Shown: positions 25,403-33,412 of the stretch, in pieces | Layout of the letters: every line of letters begins with the position of its first letter | Position numbering within the stretch: position 1 is the first letter of the stretch | Assembly (NCBI GenBank): GCA_903958085.1 | Contig: CAJBRY010000571.1 | Span: 1-33,412 of the forward strand | DNA: 33,412 nt | DNA from: an uncultured Geobacteraceae bacterium | GTDB lineage: Bacteria > Desulfobacterota > Desulfuromonadia > Geobacterales > Pseudopelobacteraceae | Direction: 5' to 3' | The notes under the pieces: generated by a model | Databases searched by the model: none | The model's input: the letters and a program-made list of their open reading frames with translations, nothing else | What the model was told of the DNA's origin: nothing | Position numbers and translations under genes: made by a program

Positions 25403-25463
25403 CCGTTCGCCCTGAGCTTGTCGAAGGGCTCACTTCATGGTTCGACAAGCTCACCACGAACGG
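25403..25463. repeat. REP-like palindromic element
   Basis: CCGTTCGCCCTGAGCTTGTC (continuing to 25425) is mirrored by the sequence at 25441-25463 ending CACCACGAACGG: 23-base arms with three mismatches and a 15-base centre. The GAGCTTGTCGAA core is a widespread bacterial intergenic REP-type sequence in my recollection. It sits between the exoprotein and the cohesin-like lipoprotein and may stabilise or end the upstream transcript. Confidence 0.8.
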
Positions 25464-25518
25464 ATAATTGCTTAACTTATTTTGTAATGCATCCTAACAA
25501 CAAAAAACGGAGGAATTC

Positions 25519-25992
25519 ATGAACATCATAAAATACATTCTCACAATTGCATCACTTTTGCTCCTTACCGCCTGCGGCGGTGGAAGCGACAGCACCGGAA
25601 CAGGAATAACAGCCGCTGCAACCACCATGAAACTGACCGTAGCCATAAACGGCAGTAACGCCTCTTCAGTCAAAGGGATTCAGGCGACTATAACTGTACC
25701 TGACGGTGTCTCCATAAAAGCTGATGCAGAAGGCAAAATAACAGAAGGTGTAATAACAGGATCAGCAACCGCACCGACCGGTAATATTGATGGTAAATAC
25801 ACAGCGATAGATAAGAAGGTAACACTCGGCTTCACAACCGATGGAACTATAACAGAAGGTGACCTTGCGACAATGACGATAGACTTCACAACAGCCACTG
25901 CACCTGCAGCTACAGCGTTCACTATAACAAGCAGCAAACTGGTGGATGCGGATGGGAATGCGGTGAGCGGGGTGTCTCTTGCGTTGAGGTAG
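25519..25992 (+). CDS. Lipoprotein with cohesin-like domain
   Basis: This 157-residue protein has a lipoprotein signal with lipobox LTAC (Cys19) followed by GGGSDSTGTG, a flexible linker. The remaining roughly 130 residues are beta-strand-like and follow the cohesin pattern: KLTVAINGSNASSVKGIQAT at the start, PDGVSIK, a middle KKVTLGFTTDGTITEGDLAT, and SKLVDADGNAVSGVSLALR at the end. GGAGG at 25510-25514 sets the start. Cohesins bind dockerins, and the preceding gene ends in a dockerin, so this may be a membrane tether for it; that link is inference. No catalytic residues are seen. An unrelated carbohydrate-binding-like beta-sandwich is the main alternative. Confidence 0.75.
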   Translation: MNIIKYILTIASLLLLTACGGGSDSTGTGITAAATTMKLTVAINGSNASSVKGIQATITVPDGVSIKADAEGKITEGVITGSATAPTGNIDGKYTAIDKKVTLGFTTDGTITEGDLATMTIDFTTATAPAATAFTITSSKLVDADGNAVSGVSLALR

Positions 25993-26002
25993 GGTTTGTA
26001 AA

Positions 26003-26051
26003 GCGGTAGTGGAAGACGAATCGCCTTCCACTACCGCGAAAGCATCTTTTT
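26003..26051. terminator. Bidirectional terminator between convergent genes
   Basis: GCGGTAGTGGAAG (26003-26015) pairs perfectly with CTTCCACTACCGC (26025-26037) around a 9-base loop. A T-run follows at 26045 on the plus strand. It lies between the converging cohesin-like and carboxypeptidase genes, so it probably serves both. Confidence 0.8.
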
Positions 26052-27448
26052 TATTCTTTCATCTCATCAGCCGCTTTAGGCGGGTAGAGATGAGGATATT
26101 TCAGTATCCTGTTTTCGATTGATCCCATCGGTTTAAGAGTAGTTTTGGCAGGTTTTGGAGAGCCCGAATAATAATCGCGAATAGCCAGAACCAGTGAAGT
26201 TCCCATATCCCGCATATCATCCGGCACAATCCATCTGGGCGAATAACCCGCTCTGCCGTATGTCATTTCCAGGGTCATTGCCAGCACCCTATCCTGATAA
26301 TTGGCCCACCACCAGCTTTCCGGATATGTTTTGGTCGCAAAACTTCCACCACCGTCTGCCGGAACCGGCTCGATCATATCCACTCCATGGTGTGCAGCCA
26401 CGTTGCTGATAAAGCTAAGCTGTTTCTCCCACAGGGAAACCTGTTCCGGCGAATATCCCAAAGATACCGGCCCGAAATGCGGATAGAAGAAGGGGCGGAT
26501 GTCAGGTTCACTGTTGGAGGCGTGCAGATTAAGCGCCATCGATACCGGAGGGCCGCCGTCACTCATCAGCTTTATTGCACAATCATGGATAACTGACACT
26601 TCCTGTGAGACAGTCCCTGTCAGATTTAGCGGGTTTGAGGCATCAAACGTCCATGACATCTCAAGATTTTCCGTTTTTGGGGTGGAACGGTAATTGCCGG
26701 TTATCACCCCGTCAACATTCTGCATCGGGAAAATATAGAACTCGTATCCAGACAGCAGATCGGCAGCCTCACCGGTTCCAGACAGGAGCCTGGCAATCAG
26801 GCCTTCAATCAGAAACGAGGGGGACGTTTCCGCCGGATGAGTACGGGCGTGCAAAATGATTCTCTTTTTACCTGATACAGGAACGTTAGGATCTGTGATT
26901 TTTATCAGGTAAAGGGGCCTGCCCTCCCCGGAATTGCCGGGTATCGATATAACGACAAAGGAATTGCCCTGAATAGTTTTCAAATAGTTTTCAAGGTCGG
27001 TAAAGGTGTAGGGATAAAACCTGGCCAACCAGACCGTTCCATGATTAAACTGTTTTGTAATTATTAACTCATTATTCGCGTTCTGGTTTACTTCGCTTTC
27101 TGCAAAGCGCAACCACTCTTTCTGATCAAAGGAGTATACCGGCAGATAGTAATATGGCCATCCGGAGTTTTTCAGAGTAATTTTCGTCGGAGCATCCTGC
27201 ACCAGGTTATCCATTCTTATATACCACCAACTGCGCCATGACGCCGGTAGAGCGGAATCATTATTGTCATCCGCCAGAGAAAGTTCCCACTCGGTGTCAG
27301 CAATTTTTGAAATATTGCCAATACTTCCGGACTCGAAGAAATCTGAAACTGTTGTAGTACTCTTTTCTTGAGTCCCGTCACCACAACCGGTTAATGAGAC
27401 GACTGCAAACAGCAACAAAACTATCCATATTTTCCATTTCATATCCAT
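26051..27448 (-). CDS. M14-family zinc carboxypeptidase lipoprotein (Nna1/CCP-like)
   Basis: The ATG at 27448 is chosen over one at 27466 because AAAGGA lies 8 bases before it; this gives 465 residues. A lipoprotein signal ends in LTGC (Cys22). An N-terminal beta-sandwich-like region of about 110 residues precedes PYTFTDLENYL, a segment typical of the cytosolic-carboxypeptidase (Nna1) branch of M14. Zinc ligands are His204 and Glu207 (THPAET) and His309 (NLHAS); the catalytic glutamate is Glu394 (LEMTYG). All are present, so it should be an active metallocarboxypeptidase facing the periplasm or outside. It diverges from the subtilase gene, suggesting joint handling of extracellular peptides. 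The substrate is unknown. Confidence 0.9.
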   Translation of the reverse strand: MDMKWKIWIVLLLFAVVSLTGCGDGTQEKSTTTVSDFFESGSIGNISKIADTEWELSLADDNNDSALPASWRSWWYIRMDNLVQDAPTKITLKNSGWPYYYLPVYSFDQKEWLRFAESEVNQNANNELIITKQFNHGTVWLARFYPYTFTDLENYLKTIQGNSFVVISIPGNSGEGRPLYLIKITDPNVPVSGKKRIILHARTHPAETSPSFLIEGLIARLLSGTGEAADLLSGYEFYIFPMQNVDGVITGNYRSTPKTENLEMSWTFDASNPLNLTGTVSQEVSVIHDCAIKLMSDGGPPVSMALNLHASNSEPDIRPFFYPHFGPVSLGYSPEQVSLWEKQLSFISNVAAHHGVDMIEPVPADGGGSFATKTYPESWWWANYQDRVLAMTLEMTYGRAGYSPRWIVPDDMRDMGTSLVLAIRDYYSGSPKPAKTTLKPMGSIENRILKYPHLYPPKAADEMKE

Positions 27449-27619
27449 CTGATCATTCCTTTGCATTCTGAATTATTATCCGAGAGTAGCACCCGTTTAT
27501 CACCTGGTCAAACGCTTATGATCATCCGCCAAACCCATTTGCCAGGTTACGGTGTACTTTTTGCAAATCAAGAGATCCTTCCGAAGAAAAAAACTATCAC
27601 CACATCCGGAGAAAACAAC
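27449..27619. other. Divergent intergenic region between carboxypeptidase and subtilase
   Basis: These 171 bases hold the ribosome sites of both genes and presumably their promoters. I could not pick out a convincing -35/-10 pair or operator. An in-frame ATG at 27518 for the subtilase lacks a ribosome site. Confidence 0.4.
27608..27611 (+). promoter_or_regulatory. Ribosome site that supports a TTG start
   Basis: GGAG lies 8 bases ahead of TTG at 27620, and the residues that follow form a good signal peptide. This decides the subtilase start. Confidence 0.55.
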
Positions 27620-30600
27620 TTGAAATACCGTACAATTAGCATTTTTATCTCTATTTTAGGCGTGGTTATCCTTTCTTTTTCTCCTCTGTATGCAACTCCT
27701 GCAGAGAACATGAATAAAGTATCAGGGGCGGTTAAGCGGTCAAAAAGCCCGCTATTCCGCGATGGCGAACTTATCATTAAGTTCAAAAAGAAAGCTAATG
27801 AATCAGAGCAGCGACTGGTTGCCGAGCGTCTTAACAACAAAACAGATGCCACTAAAAAGCGTGAGTTCAAAAAACTCCGTATGCAACACGTCAAATTGAA
27901 GAAGGGGATGACGGTAGAGCAGGGTATAGCCGCCTATACGGCTGACCCTGATGTGGAATACGCCGAACCAAACTACCGGTTCAGACTCAATCAGACGCCC
28001 AACGACACCCTGTACGGTCAACTGTGGGGCATGCCGCGCATACATATGCCGCAGGCATGGGACAGTGTTACCGGCAGCAGTTCAGTAGTTGTGGGGGTTA
28101 TTGATACCGGTATCGATGTTACGCATCCCGATCTGGTTCAGAATCTCTGGATCAACAGCGCCGAACAGACGGGTGCGGCCGATGCGGATGATGACGGCAA
28201 CGGCTATGCGGACGATCTGTACGGGTGGAATTCCTACACCAATTCCGCGGATGTGACGGATGACCATTCACACGGCACCCATGTTGCCGGCACCATAGCC
28301 GCGGCCGGCAACAACGGCATCGGGGTCGCCGGGATGAACTGGAACCTGAAGGTTGCGTCATGCAAGGCTTTTGACAGCACCGGGTATGCCTCTACGGCTG
28401 ACCTGATGGAGTGTCTGCAGTATTTTACGGTACTGAAAAGCAGGGGCGTCAATCTGGTGGCAACCAACAACAGTTACGGTGGCGATGATTACAGTCAGGC
28501 GTTCAGCGATGCCATTAGCGCCATGCCCGATGTGCTATTTGTTGCGGCTGCCGGGAATGATTCAAATGATAACGACATCCTTCCGTATTATCCGGCTAAC
28601 TATGATCTGCCTAATGTGATTACCGTGGCGGCCACCGATGTGGCTGATGACCTGGCCGGTTTTTCAAGCTATGGCCGGCGCACGACCCACGTCGGAGCGC
28701 CAGGGAACGATGTCATAAGTACCATACCGGTAGCCATGGCTACCGATGGGGATCCGCTGCAGGCCTACCAGTCCAAGTCCGGCACCTCCATGGCCACCCC
28801 CCATGTGGTCGGCCTGGCAGCTTTGCTGAAATCCCAGAATACGGGCAGGGACTGGCGGGCAATCAGGAACCTGATTCTGTCTTCGGGAGAGGATCTGCCG
28901 GCCCTGCAGGGAAAAACGGTGTCGGGCCGGCTTATCGACGGCGCCCGGGCGGTCAATTGCGTAAACAGGCCGCTGTTTGCACTGCTCACCCCCCAGGTGG
29001 CAGCTGCGGCCGGGGTTCCCTATCATATCCGCGTACTGAGTATCAACTGCGACCAAGCGGCCGGCCCGATTACCGTGACAGTAAGCGGCATCGGCGCGGT
29101 CACTCTCCATGATGACGGCATCACCCCTGACCAGGCGGCCGGTGATGGGATGTTTTCGGCAGTCTGGACACCTCCAGACAATCTGGCACGGGTCGTCACG
29201 ATTGTTTCTCCGGCCGGTGGCACCACGTTTGAAACCATTCCGCTGCTGTTTAGTCCGCTTGCCGATGCAACGGCCAACCTCCTGCATGACAGCATAACCG
29301 CATCGCTGCTTGCCCCGGATAATGAAGCACTTTCCTTCCGCTTTACCGCCAGCGGCGGTCAGACTCCGTATCTCTGGAGCATTTCTGCGGGAACTCTTCC
29401 CGCCGGCCTGACGCTTGATCCGGCATCAGGCGTGGTAAGCGGCAGTGCCACCCAGACCGGTATTTTCGAAGTGACTGTGCAGGTTACCGACAAGCTTGGT
29501 TTTCAGGCTACCAAAGCCTGGAACGTGAATATCCTGTCCGGCATTCGCGGCGGGTGGCCTAAAGTGATGCAACTGCGTGACGCCGGACAGGAAAGTTACC
29601 CGCCCGTATTTGCTGATATTGACGGTAACGGCAGTCAGGAATTGCTGGTCAGCGATGGAACCGTGCTGTATGTCTATGACGCAACCGGTCTGCGGGTCTC
29701 CCGTGATATCGGCTGGCCTCTGACCGCCCCGGCTGTTGCCGATATTGATGGTGACGGCGTACCGGAGATCGCCATCGGCCTGCGGGGAAATTTTCCCGGC
29801 CCTGATCTGCCGCTCCGCATCATGAATGCCGATTTGACACTGAAAGCCGGTTTCACCTCTCCCGATCTTTCCGGGATGCTGCCGTGGGGTCGGGCGCCTG
29901 TTCTGGCCGATATCAACGGTGACGGTTTGAAGGAAATCATCATGACGGTCCATGACCGTCAAAACTATCAGATCCTGTTGTATGCCATGTATCCCGACGG
30001 TGTGCTGCTGCCGGGGTGGCCGGTGCTTGCAGAGGCTCTTGGCACCGACAACAACAGTGATAAACGTCCCGCTGTCGGCGATATAGATCTGGACGGTCTG
30101 GCCGAGGTTGTGTATCCGGACGACATCGGTAACCTGCATATCTTCAAGGCGGACGGCAGCAAAGTGACTAGGGTATTTTATCCCGACCTCGGTGCGGACT
30201 GGAGCAAGCTTCATACCCCGGTACTGCATGATGTGGACAACAACGGTATCCCGGATATCATCTTCAATGCGGGAACTCTGGCAGCTGCCACCAGCAGCGG
30301 CACGATCTACTCATACAACAGTGACGGTTCAACCCAGTCGGCGTTTTCACTCGCCGGATTCAGCACTTCTGAAACCTCATCGGTTGCCCTTGGCGACCTG
30401 GACGGTGACGGGCTGCCCGAACTAGTATACCTGAACAACCCTGGGATCGTGGGCCAATACCAGCTTAACGCCGTTCGTGGGGACGGCTCGTCGCTGCCCG
30501 GTTGGCCGGTCTCACTACCCCCGTTTCACGCCATGCCCTACGGTTTCAATCAGCCGGTTATTGCTGACATCAATGGCGACGGCACGGCCGAGGTGCTACT

Positions 30601-33412
30601 GAATCTTGCCCATTACACTGATGAGGGTGCATCATACGTGTTCGATACCCCCTACCTGGCAGCTTACAGTGTCAACGGCTTCCCGGCGGCAGGTTTTCCC
30701 AAACCGGTTCTGGGGAGCAGTTATGCCGGCACATCACCTGCAGTCGGTGATCTGGATGGCGACGGCAGAGTGGATATTGCCTTGAAGGGTGATGACGGCA
30801 GGCTGTATGTATTCTCTCAGACGGTGCCGTCATCTCTTGCCGGCGCCCCCTGGCCGATGTACAGCGGAAACAGTGCCTTGACGAGCTTTGTCCCGCCGGC
30901 AGTTACGGTGGATTCTATTCATATAGACCCACTCCCGGTGACGGTTAGCACGGTGGATGTAACAGTGAGCGGCACACGTCCCGCAGGCATCGACATTATG
31001 CTCACCAACCTGACCACTGGTGAGAGCCTGGTTCCTGATTATCCGACCGTCACCACCTGGAGCGGCACTGTCAGTCTGGTTCCAGGAAGCAATCTCATCA
31101 GGGCGGCGGGGAGTAACGGCCGCACGGCGGGGCGCGGTATCACGCTGGCTGGAGCAGACGGCGAAGCACCTGTCGTGACGGAGTTCTCCATGCCGGCCAC
31201 CCATACATCCCTGGCGGTGCCTGTCACGGTCTTTACCGCCAGTGACAATATCGAGGTCAGCGGCTACAAAATCACGCAGTCTGCCGTGCCGCCGACTGCG
31301 TCGGATTCCGGTTGGCGCCTGCCGGCACCGGCCAGCTTCACCTTCAGCGGTCAGGGCCTACAAACCGCCTACGCCTGGGCAAAGGATGCAAGCGGCAACG
31401 TTAGCGCCGCAATCTCCACACCGGTCGACATTACTGTCGTGCCGCCTGTTGATGGCGTCTGCGGCAGCGATAACGGACAGACTCTGGCCATGCCTACTGG
31501 AACGGGTCTGTGTACAAGCGGCACCGCCTCGGTGGCAACCTTCAGTTTTGGAGCCTGGAACTGGCAGTGTCACGGGCAGTACAGCGGCTTCAGCAGATTT
31601 TGTTCCGCCACCGTTCCGGCACTTCCAGATACACCGGTGAGAATCGGCAGCGGAACAGGGCTGCAGCTATATCCGGCGACCAATGATATTGGTGAGATCG
31701 TCTGGGTTGAGGAAAATCAGCAGCCCTATTCCAGACGCATCCTGTCAAACATTCGCGGAGAGTTGTTAAATATCAGTAGCGGCCCCTATAATCTTGCCAT
31801 CAACAATCTGGGGGATCTGGCCTGGGTAGAAAAAATCACCGGCTACGGGCAGATCTTCTGCCGTGTTAACGGCGTCATCACCCAGGTGACCAGCGGGGCC
31901 AAAGATCATGATTACCCGTCCATAACGGATACTGGTGAAATTTTCTGGATTCAGCAGGACGATACCATGCAGGTTTATTCAAGCCTCCGGGGTGCGCTCA
32001 CATCAGATGGCGTCGATCATCCCTACCTGTCGGTCAACAACCGCGACGACATGGTCTGGTCTGTGGGTACTGAAGGAATCGGCGGAAATGTTGCCGGCAT
32101 CCCGTTGCTGATGCACACGCCGTCCGGTTTTGATCCGGTGATTAGTGATCAGCGTGAAATAGTCTGGAATGATAATAATTTCAATGGATTTAGCAGGCTC
32201 TTTTCCTCGCTGCGGGGAGAACTTAACGCCGGTTGGGGACAGGACAGCCTTTTTCACCGCCAGCCTGCCATTAACGGCTGCGGAGATGTTGCTTTTGTCG
32301 ATGCTGATTTCTTCGGAACCGTAGCAACTCTCTATCGCCTCGGCAACAGCTCACCCTGCGGTGGCGAACCGGAACCGAACGATACAAGTCAGCAGGCGTC
32401 TGCAATCAGCAGCGGCAGCGTAACCGTCGGCACCTTGACCCCCGGCAGTGACGCGGAAGACTGGTACACCTTCGGTGCGGCAGCAGGAATGCCGATAGAC
32501 CTGTGCATCAACTGGGATGCCTCGGGAACAAACACCCTGACCGTAGAACTGCGCAACGCTGCCGGTACGGTACTGGCAACTGCTACAGGCAGCGGCTTCG
32601 GCAAAACCCTCTCCTACACTCCATCAGCAAACGGTGTGTACTATCTGCGCTTTGCAGGTACTGCGGACGTTAAATTCGGCTATGCCGTCAAAACCACCTT
32701 CACCCCATGGACGCCGCCCCCTGTAGCTTCAGCCACCACCGGTTCCGCTTCGTCTGTATCAACGACCGGCGCCACCCTGAACGGCACGGTCAGCTCAAAC
32801 GGCGCTGCGACTACAGTAACCTTCCAGTACGGCTTGACCGCCGGCTACGGGAGCACCGCAACCGCCAGCCAGAGCCCTTTGGCGGCAGATGTAAGCAACA
32901 GTGATGTGTCAGCCGCCGTATCCGGCCTCACCTGCAACACCACCTACCACTACCGCGTAGTTGCTGCGAACAGCGCCGGAACAACAAACGGCAGCGACGC
33001 AACATTCACCACCAGCGCCTGCGCTTCTATCGGTACCACCTACACCTGGACCGCCACCGGCGGCACCAACAACACCGTCTACCGTATTGCACCAGATGGA
33101 ACAACAGTATCCATGGGGAGTTTCCCAGCAGCAACATTGAGCTACACCGACACCTCCGCCCTATCCAACACCATCTACACCTACTGTGTCAAAGCAGACA
33201 ACAACGATCCATGCCTCCAGTCAACCGCCATCCGCACACCACTCTACAACGGCTGGAACATTCTAGGTGTCCCATACAACACAACCGGGATTACCGCATC
33301 AACACTATTCAGCAACACAGTCAGCGCAGTCTATGAATGGATGCCCACAGGCACCAAAAACGATGCAGGCTATAACGCAGACATCAGCGGCTATTACATA
33401 ACCGTAGGCACC
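27620..33412 (+). CDS. Giant S8 subtilase with FG-GAP propeller, PPC and FnIII modules (3' end outside window)
   Basis: The frame is open for 1931 codons from a TTG at 27620 to the right edge, checked at several points. A signal peptide (about 1-25) precedes an inhibitor-like propeptide (to about 130; VEYAEPNY). The subtilase domain has the complete triad Asp162 (VIDTGID), His218 (HGTHVAGT) and Ser390 (GTSMATPHV), plus oxyanion Asn313 (AAAGND). A putative-Ig domain follows (about 570-630), then eight FG-GAP/VCBS-type calcium motifs such as ADIDGDG and GDLDGDG (about 663-1054), a region resembling a second propeller (about 1334-1577), a PPC domain (about 1582-1694; EPNDTSQQA, DAEDWYTF) and a FnIII-like module (about 1701-1802). 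Likely secreted or surface-bound endopeptidase. The C-terminal sorting signal, if any, is out of view. Confidence 0.93.
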   Translation, partial: MKYRTISIFISILGVVILSFSPLYATPAENMNKVSGAVKRSKSPLFRDGELIIKFKKKANESEQRLVAERLNNKTDATKKREFKKLRMQHVKLKKGMTVEQGIAAYTADPDVEYAEPNYRFRLNQTPNDTLYGQLWGMPRIHMPQAWDSVTGSSSVVVGVIDTGIDVTHPDLVQNLWINSAEQTGAADADDDGNGYADDLYGWNSYTNSADVTDDHSHGTHVAGTIAAAGNNGIGVAGMNWNLKVASCKAFDSTGYASTADLMECLQYFTVLKSRGVNLVATNNSYGGDDYSQAFSDAISAMPDVLFVAAAGNDSNDNDILPYYPANYDLPNVITVAATDVADDLAGFSSYGRRTTHVGAPGNDVISTIPVAMATDGDPLQAYQSKSGTSMATPHVVGLAALLKSQNTGRDWRAIRNLILSSGEDLPALQGKTVSGRLIDGARAVNCVNRPLFALLTPQVAAAAGVPYHIRVLSINCDQAAGPITVTVSGIGAVTLHDDGITPDQAAGDGMFSAVWTPPDNLARVVTIVSPAGGTTFETIPLLFSPLADATANLLHDSITASLLAPDNEALSFRFTASGGQTPYLWSISAGTLPAGLTLDPASGVVSGSATQTGIFEVTVQVTDKLGFQATKAWNVNILSGIRGGWPKVMQLRDAGQESYPPVFADIDGNGSQELLVSDGTVLYVYDATGLRVSRDIGWPLTAPAVADIDGDGVPEIAIGLRGNFPGPDLPLRIMNADLTLKAGFTSPDLSGMLPWGRAPVLADINGDGLKEIIMTVHDRQNYQILLYAMYPDGVLLPGWPVLAEALGTDNNSDKRPAVGDIDLDGLAEVVYPDDIGNLHIFKADGSKVTRVFYPDLGADWSKLHTPVLHDVDNNGIPDIIFNAGTLAAATSSGTIYSYNSDGSTQSAFSLAGFSTSETSSVALGDLDGDGLPELVYLNNPGIVGQYQLNAVRGDGSSLPGWPVSLPPFHAMPYGFNQPVIADINGDGTAEVLLNLAHYTDEGASYVFDTPYLAAYSVNGFPAAGFPKPVLGSSYAGTSPAVGDLDGDGRVDIALKGDDGRLYVFSQTVPSSLAGAPWPMYSGNSALTSFVPPAVTVDSIHIDPLPVTVSTVDVTVSGTRPAGIDIMLTNLTTGESLVPDYPTVTTWSGTVSLVPGSNLIRAAGSNGRTAGRGITLAGADGEAPVVTEFSMPATHTSLAVPVTVFTASDNIEVSGYKITQSAVPPTASDSGWRLPAPASFTFSGQGLQTAYAWAKDASGNVSAAISTPVDITVVPPVDGVCGSDNGQTLAMPTGTGLCTSGTASVATFSFGAWNWQCHGQYSGFSRFCSATVPALPDTPVRIGSGTGLQLYPATNDIGEIVWVEENQQPYSRRILSNIRGELLNISSGPYNLAINNLGDLAWVEKITGYGQIFCRVNGVITQVTSGAKDHDYPSITDTGEIFWIQQDDTMQVYSSLRGALTSDGVDHPYLSVNNRDDMVWSVGTEGIGGNVAGIPLLMHTPSGFDPVISDQREIVWNDNNFNGFSRLFSSLRGELNAGWGQDSLFHRQPAINGCGDVAFVDADFFGTVATLYRLGNSSPCGGEPEPNDTSQQASAISSGSVTVGTLTPGSDAEDWYTFGAAAGMPIDLCINWDASGTNTLTVELRNAAGTVLATATGSGFGKTLSYTPSANGVYYLRFAGTADVKFGYAVKTTFTPWTPPPVASATTGSASSVSTTGATLNGTVSSNGAATTVTFQYGLTAGYGSTATASQSPLAADVSNSDVSAAVSGLTCNTTYHYRVVAANSAGTTNGSDATFTTSACASIGTTYTWTATGGTNNTVYRIAPDGTTVSMGSFPAATLSYTDTSALSNTIYTYCVKADNNDPCLQSTAIRTPLYNGWNILGVPYNTTGITASTLFSNTVSAVYEWMPTGTKNDAGYNADISGYYITVGT

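Noticed and set aside
29426-30229. 267-codon minus-strand frame
   Set aside because: It lies opposite the FG-GAP propeller region of the subtilase, whose plus-strand frame is unbroken and contains recognisable motifs.

Overview
The window looks like the chromosome of a Geobacter-type bacterium (Desulfuromonadia/Geobacterales). The basis is inference from gene content: a hybSABLP-type membrane-bound uptake [NiFe] hydrogenase operon, a PpcA-like triheme cytochrome c7, olefin-pathway genes oleC and oleD, and giant mosaic exoproteins ending in dockerin-type modules. No rRNA, tRNA, CRISPR array, phage or transposase gene is visible.

Layout. (1) 1-3915, minus strand: an open-ended exoprotein gene with a signal peptide, a seven-bladed YVTN propeller, a CSLREA/parallel beta-helix, a LamG-like domain and InlB/Flg_new repeats; it continues beyond base 1. 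(2) 4163-10166, minus strand: hydrogenase operon in the order hybS, hybA, hybB, hybL, hybP, then a monohaem cytochrome c lipoprotein. A near-perfect sigma-54 promoter lies just upstream of hybS. (3) 10401-12925, plus strand: a divergent NtrC-type sigma-54 activator and its translationally coupled histidine kinase, the obvious candidate regulators of the hydrogenase. (4) 13069-13359: triheme cytochrome c7, closed by a strong terminator. (5) 13464-16090: oleC-oleD, overlapping by ATGA. (6) 16129-18492: a 7TM histidine kinase and NarL/LuxR response regulator pair. (7) 18493-18957: a non-coding stretch holding a dispersed-repeat-like inverted repeat, a -10 box and a foldable leader. (8) 18958-25359: a 2133-residue exoprotein with three diverged copies of a beta-helix unit, Ig/FnIII modules and a C-terminal dockerin, followed by a REP-like palindrome and a small lipoprotein resembling a cohesin module. 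(9) 26051-27448, minus strand: an M14 carboxypeptidase lipoprotein. (10) 27620 to the window end, plus strand: a giant subtilase with FG-GAP propeller, PPC and FnIII modules, open at the right edge.

How the parts may work together. The first half reads as hydrogen-driven respiration: H2 oxidation in the periplasm, electrons through HybA/HybB to the quinone pool, and periplasmic cytochromes nearby, controlled by a dedicated two-component sigma-54 system. The right half is a cell-surface/exoprotein locus with a possible non-cellulosomal cohesin-dockerin pair and two peptidases. The two very large partial genes at the window edges have intact reading frames as far as they can be followed; they are truncated only by the window.
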